From Candidatus Aerophobota bacterium (GTDB lineage: Bacteria > Aerophobota > Aerophobia > Aerophobales > JAGGXI01), in the NCBI GenBank assembly GCA_021163155.1, contig JAGGXI010000039.1, positions 1-28,050 of the forward strand: a DNA stretch of 28,050 bases. Reading direction: 5' to 3'. The notes under the pieces are model-generated. The model ran no database searches. It saw only the letters and a list, made by a program, of their open reading frames with translations, and was not told the origin of the DNA. Within the stretch, counting starts at the first letter, position 1. Each line of letters begins with the position of its first letter. The position numbers and the translations under genes are program-made. Shown here piece after piece: positions 1 through 6,561 of the stretch.

Positions 1-33
1 AACTTAAAAAAAACAAAAAAGGAGGTGAGATTA

Positions 34-117
34 ATGAAAGCTAAGTTAATAAAGGCGTTGTTTGTTATTACATCTCTTCTGCTTGCTGGTGGTGCTAATA
101 TTCATTGGGGTGGTTAA
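34..117 (+). CDS. 27-residue secreted-looking peptide upstream of HD-GYP gene
   Basis: This short ORF starts with ATG 8 bases after GGAGG. The whole AAGGAGGTGA at 19-28 is complementary to the usual 16S rRNA 3' end, so strong translation is expected. The peptide begins MKAKLIKAL, continues with a hydrophobic stretch (residues 8-20) and ends GGANIHWGG. It has three lysines in the first seven residues, a short hydrophobic core and a Gly-Gly-Ala that could be a signal-peptidase-like site. Cleavage there would release NIHWGG. The general design resembles short hydrophobic pheromone precursors of Gram-positive bacteria, some of which end in Gly-Gly, but no family was recognised. It lies 112 bases upstream of, and in the same direction as, a membrane HD-GYP protein and a DUF5317 protein. 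A role as exported signal, leader peptide or small membrane protein is inference. The ORF is likely real because of its ribosome site and amphipathic design. Confidence 0.6.
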   Translation: MKAKLIKALFVITSLLLAGGANIHWGG

Positions 118-165
118 AGAGAAAAAGACAGAACTAAAGGAAAAATAAAAAGAAAGAAAAAAAAA

Positions 166-211
166 CTTAAAAAAAGAGAGGGAAGATATTTATTAATTTG
201 CTTTTTTTAAG
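166..211 (+). repeat. 11-bp inverted repeat before the HD-GYP gene
   Basis: CTTAAAAAAAG at 166-176 is the exact reverse complement of CTTTTTTTAAG at 201-211, with a 24-base loop. It lies in the purine-rich leader between the small peptide and the HD-GYP start and ends just before that gene's TAAGGAG ribosome site (215-221). The stem is A/T only and weak. It could modulate readthrough or translation, but this is inference. Confidence 0.4.
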
Positions 212-229
212 AAGTAAGGAGCAAAAGAT

Positions 230-1474
230 TTGCCGGGTATTGGTAAAGGGACAAGGATATATACAATTGCTATCAGTTGTATTGGTATAGCTTTATTAGT
301 TTACTGGACATCCAACATATCTTTAAAAGGAGAAATATTAAGAGGATTTCTTTTTTGGGCAGTTTTGTCTGTAATGATTGAATCAATGCCAATATATTTA
401 TCGCGACAGGAGATTGTTACTCTCGGTTTTCCTATAACTTATGCTTCTCTTTTAATTTATGGGCCAGGGATTAGCAGCTGGGTAGCTATTTGTGGAGCAA
501 TTATAGGAGTTGGACGAAGCAAAAAGTTAAAGATAGATAGAGTCTTATTCAATATCTCCCAGCTTACTCTTTCTATTTCTATAGCCTGGATTATTTACCA
601 AAAATCAGGTGGAACACTTATTACTTCTAATTCTGTATATTCTTTTTTTCCTTTGGTTTTCTCGGCAGGGACATATTTTTTAGCCAACACTTTTTTAGTA
701 AGTACAGTGATTGCTCTACAACAAAAAGCCTCTATTTTTAAAATAGGATTGTTTAGCTTCAAATACACCACTTTAAATTATTTAGCTCAAGTTCCTATTG
801 CAATTTTAATGGCAATAATTTATAGACAGATAAGTTGGTGGGCAAGTCTATTTCTTCTTTTCCCTATTTTTATTGCTCATTATGTCTACAGATTGTATGC
901 AAATTTACAGAAACAGCATTTAGATACTATTCAGGCTTTAGCTACAGCTATAGAAGCGAGAGACTCTTATACTGAAAACCACTCTCGAAGAATGGCCGAG
1001 TATGCTTTTTTAGTAGCCAAACAGATAGGACTTTCTATAAATGAAGCAGAAACAATAGAATATGCTGCTATATTGCATGATATTGGTAAAATTGGCATTA
1101 ACGATAACATTCTTAATAAACCCGGACCATTAACTGAAAAGGAACGGGTTAAAATGAAAAAACATGTTAAGATAGGAGCAAATATTCTTACTCGTATTGA
1201 CTCATTTAAAGAAGCTTCACGAATAGTGTATCATCATCATGAAAGATACGATGGTAAAGGATATCCCGATAAATTAAAAGGAAAGGAAATTCCTATAGGA
1301 GCAAGAATTCTCAGTGTGATAGACGCTTATGACGCTATAACTTCAGAAAGACCCTATCGCCCAGCTCGTTCTGCTAAAGAAGCAATAGAGGAAATAAAGA
1401 AAAATGCAGGAACACAGTTCGATGAAAAGGTAGTTAAAATTTTCTTGAAAGTGCTAAAGCAAAATGTTACTTGA
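230..1474 (+). CDS. Membrane-anchored HD-GYP cyclic-di-GMP phosphodiesterase
   Basis: The 414-residue protein should hydrolyse cyclic-di-GMP at the inner face of the membrane. Residues 1 to about 225 form a multi-pass membrane region (about seven hydrophobic segments) that resembles MASE-type sensor domains; I cannot assign the exact family. The rest is a complete HD-GYP domain: the HD pair at 283-284 in AILHDIGKIG, and HHHERYDGKGYP at 335-346 with the GYP triad. DAYDAIT and RPYR follow as expected. It starts with TTG at 230, 8 bases after TAAGGAG. Its last 11 bases overlap the next gene, so the two are probably translationally coupled. The small peptide at 34-117 precedes it. Known in the family: HD-GYP domains cleave c-di-GMP to pGpG or GMP. 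Inferred: the membrane part senses an external signal, perhaps the upstream peptide. Confidence 0.9.
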   Translation: MPGIGKGTRIYTIAISCIGIALLVYWTSNISLKGEILRGFLFWAVLSVMIESMPIYLSRQEIVTLGFPITYASLLIYGPGISSWVAICGAIIGVGRSKKLKIDRVLFNISQLTLSISIAWIIYQKSGGTLITSNSVYSFFPLVFSAGTYFLANTFLVSTVIALQQKASIFKIGLFSFKYTTLNYLAQVPIAILMAIIYRQISWWASLFLLFPIFIAHYVYRLYANLQKQHLDTIQALATAIEARDSYTENHSRRMAEYAFLVAKQIGLSINEAETIEYAAILHDIGKIGINDNILNKPGPLTEKERVKMKKHVKIGANILTRIDSFKEASRIVYHHHERYDGKGYPDKLKGKEIPIGARILSVIDAYDAITSERPYRPARSAKEAIEEIKKNAGTQFDEKVVKIFLKVLKQNVT

Positions 1475-2024
1475 TGTAATGGTCTACTCTCTGATTATAG
1501 GGTTATTACGAAGAAGAAGGTGGGAAGGATTAGCTACTCTTCCTATAAAAAAGGTAGGATTAATTATTTTAGCATTTTTAATTCAATTTATTCTTGTATT
1601 TTTTGGAGAAAGAAATTGTCAACTGTTTTCTAAGATAGGAATATACCTTCATATTTTCTCCTATATTTTATTGTTAGTAGCACTCTGGTATAGCAAAGAG
1701 ATAAAAGGAATGAAGATTATAGGAATAGGGGTATTGATTAACTTCATAGTTATCCTTGCAAATGGTGGTCAGATGCCTGTATCAGCTAAAGCTCTGTTAA
1801 AAGCAGAGATGAATGATATGCTGCCTCTTTTAAATAGTAAAAGTTATGTTGTCCATACATTATTAACGGAAAAAAGCCACTTAAAATTTTTAGCAGACAT
1901 AATACCTCTTCCTCCTCCTTATCCAAGGACACGTGTTTTGAGTATAGGTGATATAGTTATGGGTGCCGGCCTTTTCATCCTAATTCAGTGTAATATGTCG
2001 AAGAAGAGAAGCAGAGATTTCTGA
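1464..2024 (+). CDS. DUF5317 family integral membrane protein
   Basis: A 186-residue membrane protein with about five hydrophobic helices. It carries the landmarks I associate with DUF5317: ANGGQMPVS near residue 100, then HTLLTEKSHLKFLADIIPLP and a closing segment with RVLSIGDI. Its function is unknown. The start codon lies inside the end of the HD-GYP gene (11-base overlap), and no other start with a better ribosome site was seen, so the two proteins are probably made together and may interact in the membrane. The last residues (about SRDF) and the stop codon fall inside a copy of a dispersed repeat seen elsewhere in the window, so the C-terminal tail may have been altered by repeat insertion. 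Family assignment is from remembered motifs. Confidence 0.75.
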   Translation: MLLDVMVYSLIIGLLRRRRWEGLATLPIKKVGLIILAFLIQFILVFFGERNCQLFSKIGIYLHIFSYILLLVALWYSKEIKGMKIIGIGVLINFIVILANGGQMPVSAKALLKAEMNDMLPLLNSKSYVVHTLLTEKSHLKFLADIIPLPPPYPRTRVLSIGDIVMGAGLFILIQCNMSKKRSRDF

Positions 2025-2045
2025 AAAACCTCTATAGGCCTCTAA
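2008..2045. repeat. Partial copy of the GAGGCCTCTGAAAAACC-type repeat
   Basis: The stretch AGAGATTTCTGAAAAACCTC followed by TATAGGCCTCT shares its blocks with the fuller copies at 8472-8571 and 10106-10195. It supplies the stop codon of the DUF5317 gene. The rest of the 208-base gap before pilT is A/T-rich, with no gene. Confidence 0.5.
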
Positions 2046-2196
2046 TTTAGCAAACTATAAAATTATCTTTGAGTAAAATTAGGATTTTGGAACTTAAAAT
2101 TTTGGCGGATTAAATTGGATTAAAAATACAAGAAGAGGAATTCTTAAATAACCTCATTTAATAGCATTAGGAAGGTTAAAGTTTTAAAAAACTAAA

Positions 2197-2210
2197 TTTG
2201 TATACACAAA
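2197..2210. promoter_or_regulatory. Short palindrome upstream of pilT
   Basis: TTTGT ATAC ACAAA forms a 5+5 dyad about 22 bases before the pilT start codon. It overlaps a TGTATACA that could act as an extended -10 element. It may be an operator or part of the promoter. Support is limited to symmetry and position. Confidence 0.25.
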
Positions 2211-2232
2211 CTTTTGGATTAAGGAGAGAGTA

Positions 2233-3294
2233 ATGGATATGGAATTTTTATTAAAAATGATGAAGGAGAACGGAGCTTCAGATTTACATATTGTAGCTGG
2301 AGTCCCCCCTATTTTTCGTATTAATGGAGAATTAAAACCATTTGGAGAAAGAAAAATTACTCCTGCAGAGTCAACATCCCTTATTTATTCATTAATGAAT
2401 GAGGAGCAGAAAAAAAATTTTGAAAAGATAAAAGAATTAGATTTCTCTTTCGGTATCTCAGGAACAGGACGCTTTAGAATAAATGCTCATTTTCAACGGG
2501 GTTCGATGGCCGCAGCTGTTAGACATATCTCCAATAATATCCCTTCTATTTCTGAGTTGAATCTTCCGCCTATACTTAATAAATTGGCTCTTACAAAGCA
2601 AGGAATGGTGTTGGTAACAGGGCCAACTGGTTGCGGAAAGTCAACAACTCTAGCAGCTATGGTAGAGATAATAAATAAAGAAAAAGCATTCCATATTATT
2701 ATTATAGAGGACCCTATTGAATATCTTCATTCACACAAAAAAAGTATAGTGGAACAAAGAGAAGTGGGCAATGACACATTCTCCTTTGCTAATGCCTTAA
2801 AATATGCTCTTCGTCAAGACCCAGATGTTATCCTTATAGGGGAATTGAGAGACTTAGAGACTATAAGCACAGCTATTACAGCCGCTGAAACAGGTCACTT
2901 AATTTTAGGAACCTTACATACACCTGATGCTCCTCAGGCTATTGATAGACTTGTCGGTGTTTTTCCTCCTTATCAGCAACCTCAGATAAGGATGCAATTA
3001 TCTACATCTCTTCAAGTAATAATAAACCAAAGGCTTCTTCTTAAAAAGAATGAGGCAGGAAGGGTACCCGCTGTAGAATTATTAATTGCTACGCCTGCGG
3101 TAAGCAATTTAATTCGTAGCGGTAAAACTCATCAGTTATATACAGTTATACAAACGGGGGAACACATAGGAATGCAAACAATGGACCAGGCATTAAAAAA
3201 ACTGGTAGATAAGAGATTAATAAGTTTTGAAACAGCTTTACAAAAAGCAAGGGACCCAAAGAACTTTCAAAGTTTATTTATTAAAAGTAAATGA
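2233..3294 (+). CDS. pilT: PilT-type twitching motility ATPase
   Basis: The 353-residue protein is a full-length hexameric secretion ATPase of the PilT branch, which powers type IV pilus retraction at the cytoplasmic base of the machine. Visible motifs are an N-terminal PAS-like part beginning with the family signature ASDLHI, Walker A GPTGCGKS at 130-137, the Asp box around IIEDPIEYLH, Walker B in DPDVILIGELRD and the His box in LGTLHTPDAPQAIDR. The C-terminal motif TPAVSNLIRSGKTHQLY corresponds to the AIRNLIRE region that separates PilT from PilB. It starts with ATG after AAGGAGAG. No other pilus genes are in the window, so it is either an orphan or its partners are elsewhere. Length and motifs show no damage. 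Confidence 0.93.
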   Translation: MDMEFLLKMMKENGASDLHIVAGVPPIFRINGELKPFGERKITPAESTSLIYSLMNEEQKKNFEKIKELDFSFGISGTGRFRINAHFQRGSMAAAVRHISNNIPSISELNLPPILNKLALTKQGMVLVTGPTGCGKSTTLAAMVEIINKEKAFHIIIIEDPIEYLHSHKKSIVEQREVGNDTFSFANALKYALRQDPDVILIGELRDLETISTAITAAETGHLILGTLHTPDAPQAIDRLVGVFPPYQQPQIRMQLSTSLQVIINQRLLLKKNEAGRVPAVELLIATPAVSNLIRSGKTHQLYTVIQTGEHIGMQTMDQALKKLVDKRLISFETALQKARDPKNFQSLFIKSK

Positions 3295-3336
3295 GGTTGA
3301 TAAGTATTATCTCAGCACTAATCCCATTAACGTAAA

Positions 3337-3774
3337 ATGAAATTAAAAATGATATATAAAAAATATATAGTAGAAAGAGCCAAAGAAGCATTTTTTTGGA
3401 CATTTATTGCTTTTGAGGGCAGTATTATTATCTCTAGATTAATTGTTTTAGATGTGGAAAAAGGTAAGGCTATCTTTAGTTATTTGTATATAAAAGGATA
3501 TCATATTCACCATTTTTATTATGGGATAATTCTTTTAATTGCTTCTAATTGGTTGGCTTTAATTAGATACAAAAAACTATATAAAAGAATTTCTAGAGTA
3601 TTGGCCAGTATTTTGTTCGGAGGAGGATTGGGATTGGTAACCGATGAGTTTGGGCTTCTATTGACTATGGAATTTGGAATTAAGGGCAATTATTGGGCAC
3701 CTCAATCTTATTATGCAATAGGGATAGTCTCTTTTATCTTTGTAGGATGCTTACTCTTTTTAAAAGCAGATTAA
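3337..3774 (+). CDS. Small multi-pass membrane protein, unknown function
   Basis: A 145-residue protein with about four hydrophobic segments. Polar marks inside the membrane region are GYHIHHFYYGIILL (three histidines near residues 56-59) and GLGLVTDEFGLLLT (Asp-Glu near residue 102). The combination of a His-His motif followed by a buried DEF occurs in a family of uncharacterised integral membrane proteins and could bind a metal, but I cannot name the family. The gene follows pilT by 42 bases on the same strand, so the two may be co-transcribed. No clear Shine-Dalgarno precedes ATG 3337; an in-frame ATG at 3349 is an alternative start. Confidence 0.7.
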   Translation: MKLKMIYKKYIVERAKEAFFWTFIAFEGSIIISRLIVLDVEKGKAIFSYLYIKGYHIHHFYYGIILLIASNWLALIRYKKLYKRISRVLASILFGGGLGLVTDEFGLLLTMEFGIKGNYWAPQSYYAIGIVSFIFVGCLLFLKAD

Positions 3775-3794
3775 CTTATATTTTACAAAGTATA

Positions 3795-3835
3795 GGGCAA
3801 GAAAGCCCCCGACTCCTGGTCGTGGAGAGTGTCAA
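3795..3835 (+). mobile_element. Hairpin resembling an IS200/IS605-type right end (relic)
   Basis: GGGC AAGAAA GCCC (3795-3808) overlaps a second stem CCCCGAC / GTCGTGG (3807-3813 with 3819-3825, one mismatch), followed by GAGTGTCAAG. From memory, the pattern GAAAGCCCCCGAC plus GTCG and GTGTCA resembles the 3' ends of IS200/IS605 elements and their TnpB-associated RNAs. No tnpA or tnpB lies next to it, so at most this is an end relic. Assignment is by resemblance only. Confidence 0.35.
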
Positions 3836-3872
3836 GAATATCTCGGGACTTTTCCCCTTCGTCGTTGTCTAA

Positions 3873-4035
3873 GAGTAAATGGGTAAATGGGTTGATGGGT
3901 TGATGGGATAAAACTTTTTAGTACTATTTTTTATAACTCCTTCATCTTTTCTCTTACTCCCCATTTCCTTATTTCCCTTATTTACTTATTTTCCTCATTT
4001 ACCCCTCTACTCATTTACTCCTCTACTCATCTACC
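3873..4035. repeat. Octamer repeat arrays in opposite orientations
   Basis: Four octads (GAGTAAAT, GGGTAAAT, GGGTTGAT, GGGTTGAT) run from 3873 to 3904. The reverse-complement type (CCTCTACT, CATTTACT, CCTCTACT, CATCTACC) runs from 4004 to 4035. The two halves can partly pair across the about 100-base middle, which is itself pyrimidine-rich. Similar octads lie at 6269-6385. No gene is seen between 3775 and 4202. Units of 8 bases without spacers exclude a CRISPR array. Confidence 0.75.
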
Positions 4036-4202
4036 CAAATCTATAATGCTCCTTCGGGGAAAGTACCTTGATAGCCATATAAATCTCAAACTAATACTTT
4101 CTTATATGATCAAGATTTAAATAATATTGTTGAAGAGCTTATTAAAGTTATCCTATACATTAATAACCTCATTACTGAAAATTGAAATATATCCGAAAGA
4201 AG

Positions 4203-4850
4203 ATGAAAAAAATAGGTATAATCACAACTATAACTCCTCAAAAAAACAACCCAAATAGATTTTCTCTCTTTGTAGATGGAAAATTTATTTCGGGAATTAG
4301 TTATGAAGCAATAAAAGAAGCAAACCTTTATGTCGGTAAAGAGCTAAAAGATAAAGATTTAAAGCAAATATACTATAAAGAAAAAGTGAATAAGGCTCGG
4401 ATGTTTGCTTTAAAGCTCTTAAGTTATAGAGAAAGAAGCAAGTGGGAGATTAAAAAAAGGATGGAAATAAAAGGTTACCAAAAGGAAATAATCGAAGATA
4501 CTTTGAACTATTTAAAAAAACGAAATCTTATAAATGATAAAAGGTTTGCTCGTATGTGGATAGAAGACCGTATAAGAAGTGGATATGGAAGAAGAAGAAT
4601 ATATTACGAGTTATCAGAAAAAGGAGTAGATAAGGAAATAGTTGGTGACCTTATTAAGAAATTATATCCCGAAGTAAATGAAATAAATATAGCTCTCCAT
4701 CTACTTGCAAAAAATAAGCGATTTTTAAAAGAAGAGAAAAATTTAAGAATAAGAAAAATATCTGCTTTTCTTGAAAGAAGAGGTTTTCCTTTTAATGTAA
4801 TAAATGAGGTAATTGAAAAAAGAGCAGAAATTGTAAACAATGTTAGCTAA
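4203..4850 (+). CDS. recX: Regulatory protein RecX
   Basis: RecX binds RecA filaments and limits recombination in the cytoplasm. The protein shows the usual start pattern (MKKIGIITTITPQ, then NRFSLFVDGKFISGIS) and three tandem three-helix repeats: ARMFALKLLSYRERSKWEIKKR, then YLKKRNLINDKRFARMWIEDR, SGYGRRRIYYELSEKGVD, and a fourth partial unit near the C-terminus. With ATG 4203 it is 215 residues, within the family range. An upstream TTG at 4182 would add 7 residues, but ATG fits the family N-terminus and has GAAAG before it. The stop overlaps the convergent dut stop by four bases (CTAA). recA is not in this window. Confidence 0.88.
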   Translation: MKKIGIITTITPQKNNPNRFSLFVDGKFISGISYEAIKEANLYVGKELKDKDLKQIYYKEKVNKARMFALKLLSYRERSKWEIKKRMEIKGYQKEIIEDTLNYLKKRNLINDKRFARMWIEDRIRSGYGRRRIYYELSEKGVDKEIVGDLIKKLYPEVNEINIALHLLAKNKRFLKEEKNLRIRKISAFLERRGFPFNVINEVIEKRAEIVNNVS

Positions 4851-5314
4851 ACAGCACTTTTTTTGTTTATCCCTGATGAGCCAAAACCATCCTCTCCTCT
4901 TTCAGTTTTATTCAGTTTTTTAACTATCTGAAAACGAGGCTTTTTAAACTTTTGAATCACTAATTGACAGATTTTATCTCCTCTCTTTACTTTAAAGGTT
5001 CTATTTTTATCATGGTTTATTAAAATAGCAGCTATCTCGCCTCTATATCCAGGGTCAATTAATCCGGGTGAATTCAAAATACTCACTCCATACTTAAGAG
5101 CAAGGCCAGATCTTGGATGAATAAATCCTGCATATCCTTTAGGAATAGCAATTTTTATTCCTGTAGGTATTAGCTTCCTCTCTCCCGGTTTTATGAGTGC
5201 ATCAACCCTACTATAAAGGTCGCATCCGACATCAGTTTTATGAGCATAAACTGGCGAAGGCATATTTAAATCAAGTTGTATAAGTTTAATTTTCAATTCT
5301 TCTATCCTTTTCAA
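4847..5314 (-). CDS. dut: Deoxyuridine 5'-triphosphate nucleotidohydrolase
   Basis: The 155-residue trimeric dUTPase hydrolyses dUTP to dUMP and pyrophosphate, feeding thymidylate synthesis and keeping uracil out of DNA. All five motifs are visible: VGCDLYS (I), PRSGLALKYG (II), GLIDPGYRGE (III), KRGDKICQLVIQK (IV) and the flexible C-terminal GEDGFGSSG (V). It starts with TTG whose last bases form part of the TGA stop of the upstream RNase Z gene (TTGA), which suggests translational coupling. There is no better start nearby: the next Met lies inside the fold (NMPSP). It is convergent with recX. Confidence 0.93.
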   Translation of the reverse strand: MKRIEELKIKLIQLDLNMPSPVYAHKTDVGCDLYSRVDALIKPGERKLIPTGIKIAIPKGYAGFIHPRSGLALKYGVSILNSPGLIDPGYRGEIAAILINHDKNRTFKVKRGDKICQLVIQKFKKPRFQIVKKLNKTERGEDGFGSSGINKKSAV

Positions 5315-6222
5315 ATGGTAATTTTCATAAAATCTTTTGCTATTTCTAAAGAAGGGTAATCTTTTATCTTTTCCCTTAATTTTTCAGGGTCCTTATATCT
5401 CCTGCTGATATGTGTTAAAATAACCTTTTTAGCGTTTATTTGTTCTACCATTTTTATAATATCCTCAAGAGAAGCATGTCCATATTTTTTAAATTTTCCA
5501 AAATCAAAGTAGGTACAATCCTGAATTAATAAGTCTGTATTTTGAGCTAATTTAATTAAATTATCACATACCTTTGTATCTCCGGAATAGACAATTTTCT
5601 TACCCTTTCTCGTGGTAGAAATACTTTCCAGCTTAATCTCTCTGTTTTTAAAAATCACTTTGCCTTTTTCTTTAATCTTCTTATAAATCAATCCTTGAGC
5701 TGGTAGACCTGCTTGCTTTATTTTGTTTTTATCAATCTTAATCCTCTCTTTTTCCATTAAACCGTAAGCTACAGCAGGCATTTCATGTTCTACAGGTATC
5801 GATACAATCTTAAAATTAGCTGTTTCTAATAAATCTGTTATTTTATCACCCTTAGTAGGAACGTCTCTTGAGATAACTTTAAATGTTTCTGAAGGATACC
5901 TTAAATTGAACAGGTTTGTAAATCTTTTTAATTCTGGTGCATAAATAGTTAAGGATTTTACTCTATCTTCAAAACTCATAGTATCTACTAATCCAGGAAG
6001 GCCAAAATAATGGTCTCCATGCCAATGGGTTATGAAAATTTCATTTAATTTCATAGGATTTAAATCTGCTAAGAGCATCTGCCTTTGTGTCCCTTCTCCA
6101 CAATCGAATAGATAGCAAAATTCATTTCTGTCCCTATAGGTAAGGTATATAGCTGGATGAGCTCTTTCTCGTGTAGGAATACCTGCAGTTGTCCCTAAAA
6201 TAGTTATCTCAATTTTAGCCAT
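5311..6222 (-). CDS. rnz: Ribonuclease Z (tRNA 3' processing endonuclease)
   Basis: A 303-residue metallo-beta-lactamase-fold nuclease that trims the 3' ends of tRNA precursors. Signature features are an N-terminal ILGTTAGIPTRER, the metal motif HWHGDH (residues 66-71) followed by YFGLPGLVDTM, the SGDT loop, an aspartate metal ligand in LIQDCTYFD with HASLED, and THISRRY near the end. The length is typical of the short tRNase Z form. It starts with ATG and is the first gene of an rnz-dut pair with a 4-base overlap. The insert around residues 150-175 (KERIKIDKNKIKQAGL) matches the exosite arm region of bacterial RNase Z. Confidence 0.92.
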   Translation of the reverse strand: MAKIEITILGTTAGIPTRERAHPAIYLTYRDRNEFCYLFDCGEGTQRQMLLADLNPMKLNEIFITHWHGDHYFGLPGLVDTMSFEDRVKSLTIYAPELKRFTNLFNLRYPSETFKVISRDVPTKGDKITDLLETANFKIVSIPVEHEMPAVAYGLMEKERIKIDKNKIKQAGLPAQGLIYKKIKEKGKVIFKNREIKLESISTTRKGKKIVYSGDTKVCDNLIKLAQNTDLLIQDCTYFDFGKFKKYGHASLEDIIKMVEQINAKKVILTHISRRYKDPEKLREKIKDYPSLEIAKDFMKITI

Positions 6223-6268
6223 AAATAGTTACCCATAATAGTTAGTTTCTTTAAAATTTTTCTTTTTC

Positions 6269-6385
6269 TCATCTACTCATTCATCCAGCAAGTAAATGGG
6301 TTAATGAGTTAATGGGTAAATGAGTAAGAAGAACAGTCCTTCTCATCATCTTTATCTTTATGCGTTAGCATCTACTCATCTACCA
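6269..6385. repeat. Second octamer repeat array
   Basis: Octads AGTAAATG, GGTTAATG, AGTTAATG, GGTAAATG run from 6291 to 6322. They are flanked by reverse-type units (CTCATCTACTCATTCATCC at 6269-6287 and CATCTACTCATCTACC at 6370-6385). It is the same kind of array as at 3873-4035, so the two flank the recX-dut-rnz block. The gap 6223-6561 has no other recognisable feature. Confidence 0.7.
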
Positions 6386-6561
6386 AAATCTATATCTTCC
6401 TAATATTAATATATCAAATATTTACAATTCTGGCAATTTTTCAGAAATGGCTGAATAAGGCATAGAAAAGAGATGAATTTGATTGACTTTTTATTTTAAA
6501 ACTATTATTATGGTTCCAAGAATACTCATATATCTGGATATAAAATAAAATGAGGTGATAT

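Noticed and set aside
3873-4035. Repeated short units that might be a CRISPR array
   Set aside because: Units are 8 bases, contiguous and without unique spacers, and occur in both orientations. There are no cas genes.
4182-4202. TTG 4182 as recX start
   Set aside because: ATG 4203 gives the standard RecX N-terminus, and the extra residues have no family match.
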